From contig CAZVGV010000003.1 in NCBI GenBank assembly GCA_964627055.1, positions 20,828-84,827 on the forward strand: DNA of 64,000 bases, in the 5' to 3' direction. A program made the position numbers and the translations under genes. Numbering within the stretch: position 1 is the first letter of the stretch; every line of letters starts with the position of its first letter. Source of the DNA: JBBTQS01 sp964627055. GTDB taxonomy: Bacteria > Patescibacteriota > Patescibacteriia > Magasanikbacterales > JBBTQS01. The notes beneath the pieces are model-generated. The model was not told where the DNA came from. It saw nothing but the letters and a program-made list of their open reading frames with translations, and ran no database searches. Positions 33,067-41,518 of the stretch are shown here, in pieces.

Positions 33067-34638
33067 ATGATTGCACAAGGCGTTGCTCAAATCGTAAGTG
33101 AGAAGGTGGTGCGCCGATGGCTTATTAATCCATCGCTACGGCTTGCTGTGGCTATGGTGTTGTTGTTTTTGGTCGGGACAAGTGCGTTGTCGCATCGTCT
33201 GCAGTCGTTTACGAACTCTCCTGATGAAATGGTCGCGCGTGCGTTCATTCATGCCTATGCGACAACGGGCAGTTTGCGTATTCCTGCGCCTGATATTGCG
33301 ATTCAAGAAGGGCTTGCGCCGCGGAGTGTTTCGATTGATGGCGACGCGTATGTTCCAGCAACGTTCTATGGGTTGCTCGTACTCTATGGGGGATTTGCAG
33401 CGGTGATGGGAGAGCAGGTGCTCTGGATTGTGACTCCGCTTCTTGTGAGTATTGCGTGTCTTGCGTTTTACGGATTGTTGCAGCGCATGTGGGGTGAGCG
33501 CATTGCGATGACAAGTGTGTTGTTGTTCTGTCTGCATCCTGCAGTGTGGTATTACACGGCGCGAGGGTTGTACCCTAACATGGTTGTGCTGTCGCTAGTG
33601 CTCATCGGGCTGTGGTGTATTGTTGCTGAGCCGGTTGCCGTATGGTGGCGTTCAGTGTGGGCGCGGGTATTGAGTCAGGGGATTGGTATGGCACTGCTTG
33701 CGCTTGCGGCATGGGTCAGACCTATTGAGATGGTGTGGGTTGCCTTGTTGCTCATCGCTGCAGCCTGCGTTACCCGCGCTTGGAAAGATCCGGTGCTGCT
33801 GTGGACGTGGACGGTTATGGTGGTTGGAGGACTGATCGTGCTTGTCACTGTGCCGTCGTTGGGCGCGCTTGGTGGGTATGTGGTTCCGGAGATGTCTGTG
33901 TGGCAGACGTTTTTCCCATTTGGTATTCATCCACGTTTGATACTGCACAATGTGTGGACAGTCGGTGTAGGTGTGTTGGGGTTCATTGGTGTGGTTACTA
34001 TAGGTGTAAGCGTTCTGGTGGCAGCACGGTTTGTTCGGACACGCGCACTACTGCGCACTGCTCGTGGTCGCTATATCGCAGTAACAGCTGCCTGGATCTG
34101 GTATCCAGTGGTTCTGTATGGATCATGGGCAGTGCAGGATAATCCAACGGCAGGATTGGTGACGATTGGTACGTCGTATTTGCGGTACTGGCTTCCTGTA
34201 TTTGTAGCAACATTGCCATTGATCGCGTACGCATTGTGGCGAGTATTCGAGCGCTATCGCAGCGAAGGAACCCGATATATGGCTGGCATTTGGATGGGAT
34301 TCTTTGTGTTGTGGTGTGCCGCAAGTGTGATTTCAGGGGTTTTTGGGTCAGATGGTATCGCAGCAGTGCTTCGTGAGCGTGATGCGGTCCGGGCGATACA
34401 AACTCGCGTGCTCGAGCGTGTACCTGAGGCAAGTGTGATGCTCGTAGATAAGTGGGACAAACATTTCTGGCCGAGCCGTACTGTGACGCGTGTACGCAAA
34501 CCACTCCCGACTGATGTGTGGTTTTTCGGTCTTGTGTTGCGTGACGATGAAGCAGTGGGTATGGCGCGGACCATGGAAGGGCGAGTGATAGAAGTGCAGC
34601 GATTTGGTTCGCATGCGTTGTATCACATCGAACGATAG
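33067..34638 (+). CDS. Polytopic membrane protein, ArnT/PMT-like (GT-C) glycosyltransferase candidate
   Basis: A 523-residue protein. After the first span comes NSPDEMVARAFIHAYATTGSLRI, resembling the D-E first-loop motif of GT39/GT83 dolichyl- or undecaprenyl-phosphate-sugar transferases; about ten spans follow, and the last 100 residues are soluble. In such enzymes a lipid-linked sugar is moved to protein or lipid on the outer face. Start 33067 is 6 bases after a TACAAT box; the 70-residue upstream extension has non-membrane, shadow-like composition. Followed after one base by 34640-35107. Confidence 0.72.
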   Translation: MIAQGVAQIVSEKVVRRWLINPSLRLAVAMVLLFLVGTSALSHRLQSFTNSPDEMVARAFIHAYATTGSLRIPAPDIAIQEGLAPRSVSIDGDAYVPATFYGLLVLYGGFAAVMGEQVLWIVTPLLVSIACLAFYGLLQRMWGERIAMTSVLLFCLHPAVWYYTARGLYPNMVVLSLVLIGLWCIVAEPVAVWWRSVWARVLSQGIGMALLALAAWVRPIEMVWVALLLIAAACVTRAWKDPVLLWTWTVMVVGGLIVLVTVPSLGALGGYVVPEMSVWQTFFPFGIHPRLILHNVWTVGVGVLGFIGVVTIGVSVLVAARFVRTRALLRTARGRYIAVTAAWIWYPVVLYGSWAVQDNPTAGLVTIGTSYLRYWLPVFVATLPLIAYALWRVFERYRSEGTRYMAGIWMGFFVLWCAASVISGVFGSDGIAAVLRERDAVRAIQTRVLERVPEASVMLVDKWDKHFWPSRTVTRVRKPLPTDVWFFGLVLRDDEAVGMARTMEGRVIEVQRFGSHALYHIER

Positions 34639-34639
34639 T

Positions 34640-35107
34640 ATGCGGTTCATTCATGGAGTGATTTGGGGGGCAACATTCGGACTGATGGCATGTATTGTGT
34701 ATTGGAATGTAGCGCCATTTGGTGTGACCTATACGAAGGACATGCATGCATTGCGATCGAGTGCGGTGATTTCGGACTTTACTCCGGGTGATCGAGTCTC
34801 TGCAGATCGAACGATTGTGCATGATCCGGTGTATGTGTTGCTTCGGACTTCACGACGTTTTGGAAGTGCGGTTGTAGAGCTGAATGGTGTGTCATTGGAT
34901 GCATTGCGATTAGGTGTGGCGTATGACGCTGATGCGAAGATCGTTGCACTGACAGATGCAATTGCGCCAACGTCAACGACGCATGCAACATATGTTCTAG
35001 ATTTGGCACCAGCATATCGTGATGCGTCAGATGCCTACCGACTTGTATTCTCAGTGCGTGCTGATGCGGGTGCGCGTGTAGACTCAGTTCGCGTAAGTTT
35101 GGAATAG
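34640..35107 (+). CDS. Unknown exported/anchored protein
   Basis: A 155-residue protein with an N-terminal hydrophobic segment (VIWGATFGLMACIVYWNVAPFG) acting as anchor or uncleaved signal, then an all-beta-looking domain rich in V, D and R. Starts one base after the stop of the GT-C-like gene and is followed one base later by a 61-residue membrane protein, so all three are probably translated from one mRNA. No family recognised; a partner of the membrane protein is likely by context. Confidence 0.7.
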   Translation: MRFIHGVIWGATFGLMACIVYWNVAPFGVTYTKDMHALRSSAVISDFTPGDRVSADRTIVHDPVYVLLRTSRRFGSAVVELNGVSLDALRLGVAYDADAKIVALTDAIAPTSTTHATYVLDLAPAYRDASDAYRLVFSVRADAGARVDSVRVSLE

Positions 35108-35108
35108 T

Positions 35109-35294
35109 ATGCAGCGACAGCAGGTAATTGCATTCATTGAAACTGGGGTACAAGCAGGTCTATTGTTCCTCATCTTTATGGTGCTGACTGAGGTGATGTG
35201 GCCGGGATTTGTGTCACGTATCGTGCCGGTGTGGTGGCCGATTGGTGTAGAAATTTTATTGACACTTCTTCTTGCTCGAATGCGTCGGCCATGA
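35109..35294 (+). CDS. Small two-span membrane protein, 61 aa
   Basis: Two hydrophobic stretches (AGLLFLIFMVLTEVMWPGFV and VWWPIGVEILLTLLLARM) separated by a short turn. It begins one base after the preceding stop (TAG-T-ATG) and ends 14 bases before the HIT gene. Topology and spacing argue for a real gene; function unknown. Confidence 0.6.
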   Translation: MQRQQVIAFIETGVQAGLLFLIFMVLTEVMWPGFVSRIVPVWWPIGVEILLTLLLARMRRP

Positions 35295-35300
35295 TAGGGT
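35272..35300 (+). promoter_or_regulatory. Promoter for the HIT-rml-GT2 operon (leaderless type)
   Basis: TTGCTC (35272-35277), 17 bp, TAGGGT (35295-35300); the HIT start codon follows after 8 bases. It lies in the end of the preceding small gene. Confidence 0.5.
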
Positions 35301-35308
35301 TTTGACGT

Positions 35309-35728
35309 ATGCAGGACTGTATTTTTTGCAAGATTATCGCTGGGGAAATACCGAGTACACAGGTGTACCAGGATGACTTTGTTGTCGCGTTCATGGATAT
35401 CAAACCAGTACACTTGGGCCATGTGCTTGTGGTACCGAGAGTACATGTAGAAACAACACTCGACATGGATGCTACAACGCTTATGCGCGTGACTGCAGCA
35501 ATGCAACATGTGGCACGAGGTGTCGTTGCAGCAACCCATGCTGATGGATGGAACCTTGGAGCGAATTCAGGCGCAGCGGCTGGACAAATGGTATTTCATG
35601 CACATTGGCACGTCATTCCTCGATTCAAGGGCGATGGACTCAAGTCGTGGAGTGATGAAGTTGTAACGCAAGAACAATTACAAGAAATGGGCGGCAAGAT
35701 CCGCGCAGAACTTACTGGCAATCTATGA
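35309..35728 (+). CDS. HIT-family nucleotide hydrolase
   Basis: A 139-residue histidine-triad protein of the Hint branch, which cleave nucleoside phosphoramidates or related nucleotides. Seen: N-terminal CIFCKIIAGEIP, HLGHVLVVPRVHVE and the catalytic triad HAHWHVIPR (H-x-H-x-H). Length is typical. It overlaps rmlB by 4 bases (ATGA), so it is co-translated with the dTDP-sugar genes although no direct pathway link is known. Confidence 0.95.
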   Translation: MQDCIFCKIIAGEIPSTQVYQDDFVVAFMDIKPVHLGHVLVVPRVHVETTLDMDATTLMRVTAAMQHVARGVVAATHADGWNLGANSGAAAGQMVFHAHWHVIPRFKGDGLKSWSDEVVTQEQLQEMGGKIRAELTGNL

Positions 35729-36747
35729 CCTACTTTGTGACTGGTGGCGCTGGATTTATTGGTGCGAACTTTATTCACTACCTGTTGCGTACTCACGCGG
35801 ATGTGAAAGTGGTGAACTTTGATGCGCTCACCTACGCAGGCAATTTAGAGAATCTTGCGCACGTTGCTACAGATCCACGCTATACATTTGTACAGGGTGA
35901 TATCACAAACCTGGAACAGGTACTTCCTGCGATGGAGGGGTGCGATGTTGTGGTGAACTTCGCAGCTGAATCACATAACGATCGCGCGATTTTGGATCCG
36001 GGAATTTTTGTGCGCACGAACGTAATGGGAACGCAGATTTTGTTGGAAGCAGCTCGACGAGCAAAAGTGTCTCGGTTTCATCATATCTCAACGTGCGAAG
36101 TGTTCGGTGATTTGGCGCTTGATGAGGATCGCATGTTCAAGGAGAGCGACTCCTTTGCACCAAAGACGCCGTACAATGCGAGCAAGGCAGCGGCCAATCA
36201 TATTGTGATTGCGTACTATCACACCTACAAATTGCCGGTGACTATCAGTCACTGTGCGAACAATTACGGTCCGTATCAATTCCCAGAGAAGGTGATCCCG
36301 CTCTTCGTGACGAATGCAATTGAGGATAAGCCGTTGCCGCTCTTCAAATCGAGTCAGAATCGCCGTGAATGGATTCATGTGGATGATCATGCTGCAGGTA
36401 TTGATGCAATTGTGCGTCGCGGCACCGTGGGCGAGGCATATAATATTGGAACGCGCGTAGAGAAGAGTGTGGAGCAACTTGCTGATGCAATCCTCGATAT
36501 TCTTGGTAAGCCGCAGACACTCAAATCATACGTCCCAGATCGTCTACAGCACGATCGCCGGTACTTGCTCGATCCGAGCAAGATCATGGAGGAGTTGGGA
36601 TGGGTACCGATGATCCCGTTTGATGATGGACTGCGTGCAACAGTAGAGTGGTATCGCGACAACCAAGAATGGTGGAAGCGCTGCAAGTCCGGCGAGTATC
36701 AGAAGTACTACGATACCTACTATAACGAAGCTATTGGCAAGAACTAA
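35725..36747 (+). CDS. rmlB: dTDP-glucose 4,6-dehydratase
   Basis: RmlB converts dTDP-glucose to dTDP-4-keto-6-deoxyglucose with bound NAD+. The 340-residue short-chain dehydrogenase has the Rossmann motif TGGAGFIGANF (residues 6-16), NFAAESHNDRAI, the TCEVFGD segment, the catalytic YNASKAA (Y-x3-K), NNYGPYQFPEKVIPLF and RREWIHVDDHAAG, which are specific for this enzyme against other epimerases. It heads the glycan part of the operon; rmlA is its last gene. Confidence 0.94.
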   Translation: MTYFVTGGAGFIGANFIHYLLRTHADVKVVNFDALTYAGNLENLAHVATDPRYTFVQGDITNLEQVLPAMEGCDVVVNFAAESHNDRAILDPGIFVRTNVMGTQILLEAARRAKVSRFHHISTCEVFGDLALDEDRMFKESDSFAPKTPYNASKAAANHIVIAYYHTYKLPVTISHCANNYGPYQFPEKVIPLFVTNAIEDKPLPLFKSSQNRREWIHVDDHAAGIDAIVRRGTVGEAYNIGTRVEKSVEQLADAILDILGKPQTLKSYVPDRLQHDRRYLLDPSKIMEELGWVPMIPFDDGLRATVEWYRDNQEWWKRCKSGEYQKYYDTYYNEAIGKN

Positions 36748-36748
36748 T

Positions 36749-37663
36749 ATGAAAATCCTCATTTTTGGGCAGGGACAACTTGGTACGTATTATAAGAATT
36801 ATTACGTTGCAAAAGGAGACACGGTGATTAGTGATCGCGTGGATATTCGTGATGTGGAAGCAGTGCGTACTGCGGTAGAGACTGCAAAGCCTGACCTCGT
36901 TATTAACGCTGCAGCAAAAACAGATATTGATTGGTGTGAGCAGCATCGTACCGAGGCGTTTGAGGTAAATACGCTGGGTGCGGATAACGTGGCTGCAGCA
37001 TGCGCAGCAACAGGAACGTATCTCTATCAAATTTCAAGTGGGTGTGTACAGGAGAGCAAGAGCGCAGAAGAAGTACACACAGAAGATGAACCACCAACGC
37101 CGCTGTGTTTCTATTCTTGGACCAAGGTGTGGGCAGAGAATCTTGTGCTGGATCGTGTGCGCCGTCAGGGATTGCAGGCATTGATCTTGCGACCACGTCA
37201 ATTACTCTCAGCAACAGTGAGCCCGCGTAATGCCGTAACGAAGTTCCTCACGTACAAGAAGTTTATCGATACACCGAACTCGTGCACGATTGTCGAAGAT
37301 CTGCTCGATGTCACTGACCAACTTGTTGCACGTCGTGTGACTGGTGTGTACAACGTCGTGAATCCAGGGATCATTACGCCGTTCCAGGTAGCAACAATGC
37401 TCAAGGAAATTGTGAAGCCTGAAATGGAGTTCGTGAAAATTAGCAAGGACGAACTCAATGCCATGACACTTGCAACACGTGTGGATTGCGTGCTCTCAGG
37501 TGCACGTCTTGAAGGACTGGGGATTCATCTCAAAGAAATACATGAACGATTGCGCGAGATCCTTCATCTTTTCAAGGAAAATCTCGCAGCGGGTGAATCA
37601 GCTGCAGCGATGGCAAAGACCGAGGCTGATACAGCGCATAAGCTGAGCTTGGTTCAGGAATAA
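36749..37663 (+). CDS. RmlD-like dTDP-4-dehydrorhamnose reductase / sugar-nucleotide reductase
   Basis: A 304-residue Rossmann protein: GQGQLGTYY in the nucleotide-binding loop, AAAKTDIDWCEQH (matches the RmlD AA-T-VD-AE region), QISSGCVQ, the catalytic FYSWTKVWAENL (Y-x3-K) and LRPRQLLSA. RmlD makes dTDP-L-rhamnose from the product of RmlC. Start 36749 is one base after the rmlB stop region; an in-frame ATG 5 codons upstream overlaps rmlB. No rmlC is in the window, so the actual product might be another 6-deoxysugar. Confidence 0.85.
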   Translation: MKILIFGQGQLGTYYKNYYVAKGDTVISDRVDIRDVEAVRTAVETAKPDLVINAAAKTDIDWCEQHRTEAFEVNTLGADNVAAACAATGTYLYQISSGCVQESKSAEEVHTEDEPPTPLCFYSWTKVWAENLVLDRVRRQGLQALILRPRQLLSATVSPRNAVTKFLTYKKFIDTPNSCTIVEDLLDVTDQLVARRVTGVYNVVNPGIITPFQVATMLKEIVKPEMEFVKISKDELNAMTLATRVDCVLSGARLEGLGIHLKEIHERLREILHLFKENLAAGESAAAMAKTEADTAHKLSLVQE

Positions 37664-37680
37664 TCAGACGAGACTTATCT

Positions 37681-38526
37681 ATGGACGTCTCGATCGTAAC
37701 CGTAACATGGAATAGTGCGCAATTTATCCAGGAACAGTTGCGATCGGTGTTGGCGTCGGAGGGAGTTTCGTTGGAAGTGTTCGTGGTGGACAATGCATCA
37801 TCGGATGCAACGGTAGCAGATGTCACTCGAATGTTTCCCCAGGTCGTGCTCATAAAGAATGATGCAAATCGTGGGTTTGCAGCAGCAAACAATCAAGCGA
37901 TCGCGCGTGCGAGTGGTCGGTATGTAGTGCTGCTCAATCCTGACATGCGGGTACAGACTGATACGATGGCTCGTATGGTGGCTCACATGGACGCACATCC
38001 AGAGATCGGTGTGTTGGGCCCGCATCTTATCGATGCGCAGGGGGTGACTATGCCGCATGTGCGCAGATTCCCACGAGTAAGCGATCAAGCAGCACTGCTT
38101 CTCAAGATCCCGCATCTCTTCCCCGCGGTACTCAATGGCTATTTGCGGACAGACTTCGACTACACACAAGACGCGTACGTTGATTCGGTTCGTGGGTCGT
38201 GTTTTATGATCAGGCGCGAGACGCTGGAAAAGCTTGGAGGTCTCGATGAGCGATATTTCATCTGGTTTGAGGAAGTGGATTACTGCAAGCAGGTGATCGC
38301 GGCAGGGTGGAAGGTTGCGTATACTGCAGCAGCAACTTGCGTTGATTATGTTGGACGCAGCTTTGCATTGGTTTCTGGGTATCGCAAGCAGCGGTATTTC
38401 ACCACAAGCATGGTGAAATACTTCCGCAAATGGCATCCAGGATGGCGTTCGTGGATTATTACAGGGCTTCGACCTGTGGCGCTTGGTGCTGCATGGTTCG
38501 CTGAAAAACTTCGTTCACACGTATGA
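37681..38526 (+). CDS. Glycosyltransferase family 2 (rhamnosyltransferase-like), copy 1
   Basis: A 281-residue GT-A enzyme: VSIVTVTWNSAQFI, VFVVDNASSD, the donor site LLNPDMRV, and the acceptor-side FIWFEEVDYCKQ. The overall pattern is that of WbbL-like rhamnosyltransferases, which use dTDP-rhamnose, fitting the rml genes beside it; donor specificity is inference. No membrane span except a short C-terminal hydrophobic patch. Overlaps the next gene by 4 bases. First of four GT2 genes in a row that differ enough to have distinct acceptors. Confidence 0.88.
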   Translation: MDVSIVTVTWNSAQFIQEQLRSVLASEGVSLEVFVVDNASSDATVADVTRMFPQVVLIKNDANRGFAAANNQAIARASGRYVVLLNPDMRVQTDTMARMVAHMDAHPEIGVLGPHLIDAQGVTMPHVRRFPRVSDQAALLLKIPHLFPAVLNGYLRTDFDYTQDAYVDSVRGSCFMIRRETLEKLGGLDERYFIWFEEVDYCKQVIAAGWKVAYTAAATCVDYVGRSFALVSGYRKQRYFTTSMVKYFRKWHPGWRSWIITGLRPVALGAAWFAEKLRSHV

Positions 38527-39560
38527 TCGCAGTACATCTTGTTAGCTGGAACGGCGAAAAATATATACCGCATTTATTTGCGTCATTGCGTGGACAGCAC
38601 TTTCGTGAGTTTCAGCTCGTCATCCATGATAATGGTTCGACCGACGGAACGGTTGCTGCCATTGAGCGAGAACTGCAACAGGTGCCGCTCTTCACGTATA
38701 CTTTCACAAAGGGGGCAACGAATATTGGTTTTGCGCCAGCGCACAATCAGTTGATGCGCGAGTCTGTTGCAGATTATGTATTGCTTTTGAATCAGGACAT
38801 GTTGCTTGAACCAGAATATGTACTTCGCTTGAAGCAGTGTCTTGATGGTCACCCTGATGCAGGATGCATTTCCGGGCGACTTATGAAATGGCAGTTCGGT
38901 GAGTCTTGGAATGGTGGAAGAACGGATAGTATCGATTCGCTTGGTTTGCGCGTGTTCCGCAATCGTCGTGTCGTGGAATGGCATACGGGTGAGCGATGGG
39001 CACAAGTACAATCTCAACTGCAGTACACGCCAGATGGTTTGGTTGAGGTGTTCGGTGTCTCTGGAGCTGCGCCTATGATTCGACGCATTGCAGCAATGGA
39101 CGTTGCACTTGATGGACAGATGTTTGATGAAGCCTATTTCTCCTATAAAGAAGATGTAGATCTTGCTTGGCGTATGCGCAGTGCTGGCTGGAATGCATAC
39201 TTGGTTCCTGATGCTGTGGTGTATCACGACCGATCCGCAGCAGGTCCTAAGGAACACAGTGATACTGCAGCGGCGAAGAATCGTGAGTCAATGAAGCCGG
39301 CTACGCGCGCTTTTTCGTACCGGAACCACCTCTTTACACTTTTCAAAAATGAGTATATAACCAATTATCTCAAGGATTGGCCTTGGATTGAGTGGTATGA
39401 GTGGAAAAAGTTCATATATCTGCTCTTTCGAGAGCCTCGGACATGGGCTGCGGGACTGCAAGTGCTGCGACAATACCCAATGCTCATGCGCAAACGACGT
39501 ATGATTCGCGAGAAGCGACGTGTGAAGGCAGGGGCACTTCGTCGATGGTGGAAAATATAA
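38523..39560 (+). CDS. Glycosyltransferase family 2, copy 2
   Basis: A 345-residue GT2: VHLVSWNGEKYIPHLFASL, LVIHDNGSTDGTV, LLNQDMLLEPEY (donor site), FGVSGAAPMIRR and FSYKEDVDLAWRM. The C-terminal 80 residues are basic and aromatic (WPWIEWYEWKKFIYLLF, then MRKRRMIREKRRVK), suggesting membrane-surface attachment. It begins in the 4-base overlap with copy 1. Substrate unknown. Confidence 0.87.
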   Translation: MIAVHLVSWNGEKYIPHLFASLRGQHFREFQLVIHDNGSTDGTVAAIERELQQVPLFTYTFTKGATNIGFAPAHNQLMRESVADYVLLLNQDMLLEPEYVLRLKQCLDGHPDAGCISGRLMKWQFGESWNGGRTDSIDSLGLRVFRNRRVVEWHTGERWAQVQSQLQYTPDGLVEVFGVSGAAPMIRRIAAMDVALDGQMFDEAYFSYKEDVDLAWRMRSAGWNAYLVPDAVVYHDRSAAGPKEHSDTAAAKNRESMKPATRAFSYRNHLFTLFKNEYITNYLKDWPWIEWYEWKKFIYLLFREPRTWAAGLQVLRQYPMLMRKRRMIREKRRVKAGALRRWWKI

Positions 39561-39563
39561 GCT

Positions 39564-40382
39564 ATGTACGACATTGCGATTATCACCGTGAACTACAAGA
39601 TGAAAGACCGCATTCGTGCGTGCCTTCGTACTCTCACGTCCGATATTCGTGATTCTGGGCTGTCGGTGAAGGTTGTGGTCGTGGATAACGCATCTGGTGA
39701 TGGTATTGCTCCGACGCTTAAGACTGAATACCCAGACGTGTTGTGTATCGAGAATGCTGAGAATGTAGGATTCGGAAAGGCCAATAACGCAGGGATGCGT
39801 GCCGTTGAGGCACGATACTATTTTATCTTGAATCCGGACACATTGTTTGTTGAGCAGGCAACCATGAGACGCTTATTTGATTTCATGGAGCACGAAAAAG
39901 CTGTGGGCATGATTGGACCCAAGTTGCGGTATGAAAATGGTCAGCTGCAAGATAGCTGCTTCCGGTTTCCACGCATGATGGACAAGATCGTACGACAGCT
40001 GGGAGTGGACAAATGGTGGTTACCGGCGCGACAGCGTGTTGATTACTTTTTGATGCGGGATTTCGATCATCAGAGCATTCGTCCAGTGGATTGGATTCTT
40101 GGGAGCGCGATGTTTGCACGCGCAGAGGCAGTGAAGGAAGTTGGTGGATTTGATGAACGGTTTTTCATGTACTTTGAAGATTGTGATTGGAGTCGCCGGT
40201 TCTGGGAAGCGCATTGGCCTGTGTATTATGTTCCGACTATCACGTTGGTGCATATTTATTCTCGTGCCACAGCGAAGTCAAAGAACGTGTTCCGTTCGCT
40301 ACTCATGAGCAAACTTGCGCGTATTCACCTCCAGAGTTGGTGGCGGTATTATCGCAAGTGGGGAATTAACGCAGGTCTATGA
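39564..40382 (+). CDS. Glycosyltransferase family 2, copy 3
   Basis: A 272-residue GT2: IAIITVNYKMKDRIRACLRTL, VVVVDNASGDGI, FILNPDTLFV (donor site), GSAMFARAEAVKEVGGFDERFFMYFEDCDWSRRF. This is the most standard of the four and close to the O-antigen/teichoic-type rhamnosyltransferases in pattern. It lies 3 bases after copy 2 and overlaps copy 4 by 4 bases. Confidence 0.88.
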   Translation: MYDIAIITVNYKMKDRIRACLRTLTSDIRDSGLSVKVVVVDNASGDGIAPTLKTEYPDVLCIENAENVGFGKANNAGMRAVEARYYFILNPDTLFVEQATMRRLFDFMEHEKAVGMIGPKLRYENGQLQDSCFRFPRMMDKIVRQLGVDKWWLPARQRVDYFLMRDFDHQSIRPVDWILGSAMFARAEAVKEVGGFDERFFMYFEDCDWSRRFWEAHWPVYYVPTITLVHIYSRATAKSKNVFRSLLMSKLARIHLQSWWRYYRKWGINAGL

Positions 40383-41518
40383 CACATCCACGCATTGCTG
40401 TTATCTATTTGTCGTTTCACTGCGAACCGTACATGCCCATGGTATTGCCTGCGATGGAAGGGATCACGTATCCAGCTGACCGTATTGAATGGATCATCGT
40501 AGACAATCCGCATCCTGTGCATGGGAGTTCTGCCCCGTATTTGCGGCGTGAGGTACTGCCCAAGTCCGGCGTGACCTTGCCGCACGTTACGCTTATTGAA
40601 AATACGGAAAATCTTGGGTTTGCTGGTGGAAACAATGTGGGTGTTGAATATGCATTGAAGAACGGGTTTGAGTATGTGTTTTTCTTGAATAATGATGCAT
40701 ATCCTGCGCCAGATGCATTCGAACAGCTTGCTGCTGTCATGGAAGCAGATACGAGTATCGGTATTGCACAATCCCTGATCTTGTTGCATCAGGACAAGAC
40801 CAAGATTAATACTGCTGGCAACGCAATTCATTATCTGGGGTTCGGGTATTGCGATGCGTATAAGCGCACATTCAAACAGGAGGAGTACCAGCCAGTGTCT
40901 GATGTGGGTTATGCCTCTGGCGCTGCGATGATGGTTCGTGCAAGTACCATTCGTGATCTTGGTGCATGGGACCCAGATTTCTTCTTGTACCACGAAGATA
41001 TGGAGTGGTCGTTGCGCGTGCGTGTGTTACGTAATCTACGGGTGGTGTTAGTGCGTGATAGTGTTTTCTACCAGATCGGAAGAGCACCCGGCTGCAGCGG
41101 CGCGTCGCNNNNNNNNNNCCATGCCTATGACTTTTCGCGCAGTATCACGAAGTATTATTGGATGGAGCGCAATCGATTTGCGGTGTGGCTCATGTACCTG
41201 CGGCCATGGACTTGGGTACTGATTTTCCCCATGCTTCTTGCCATGGAAGTCGGACAGTTCGCATTTGCTATCGCGCGTGGGTGGTGGCGCGAGAAACTCA
41301 AGGTGTATCGTTATTGGCTGCAACCTGCGCATTGGCGTTTGTGGCTTGGGAAGCGCCGCCGTATTCAGTCCGAGCGTGTGATGAGTGACGCGGTACTTTC
41401 GAAATATTTTGTGACAAAGATTTTGTTCCAGGAGTCCGTTGTGGAGAGCCCTGTGCTCAAGTACATTGCGAATCCGCTCATGACAGCATATTGGAATATC
41501 TGTAAGCATCTTCTATGA
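40379..41518 (+). CDS. Glycosyltransferase family 2, copy 4 (damaged by adapter and gap)
   Basis: About 380 residues as printed: IAVIYLSFHCEPYMPMVLPAM, IIVDNPHPVHG, FFLNNDAYPAPDAFEQL (donor site), ASGAAMMVRASTI and FLYHEDMEWSLRVR. From 41073 the translation is not biological: 15 bases match the Illumina adapter and 21 further bases look like error-laden adapter, followed by 10 N. After the gap the gene resumes with HAYDFSRSITKYYWMERNRFAVWLMYLRPWTW and membrane-associated C-terminal helices. The frame across the gap cannot be trusted. Overlaps rmlA by 4 bases. Confidence 0.85.
   Translation: MTHPRIAVIYLSFHCEPYMPMVLPAMEGITYPADRIEWIIVDNPHPVHGSSAPYLRREVLPKSGVTLPHVTLIENTENLGFAGGNNVGVEYALKNGFEYVFFLNNDAYPAPDAFEQLAAVMEADTSIGIAQSLILLHQDKTKINTAGNAIHYLGFGYCDAYKRTFKQEEYQPVSDVGYASGAAMMVRASTIRDLGAWDPDFFLYHEDMEWSLRVRVLRNLRVVLVRDSVFYQIGRAPGCSGASXXXXHAYDFSRSITKYYWMERNRFAVWLMYLRPWTWVLIFPMLLAMEVGQFAFAIARGWWREKLKVYRYWLQPAHWRLWLGKRRRIQSERVMSDAVLSKYFVTKILFQESVVESPVLKYIANPLMTAYWNICKHLL
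41073..41108 (+). other. Illumina adapter read-through left in the assembly
   Basis: 41073-41087 reads AGATCGGAAGAGCAC, identical to the start of the TruSeq adapter; 41088-41108 then matches the adapter only patchily, as expected from low-quality read ends. It abuts the 10-N gap. Confidence 0.93.
41109..41118. other. Assembly gap (10 N) inside GT2 copy 4
   Basis: Placeholder run directly after adapter sequence. Confidence 0.97.

Noticed and set aside
41073..41108. Coding of GT2 copy 4 through this stretch
   Set aside because: The bases are adapter sequence; the open frame is accidental.
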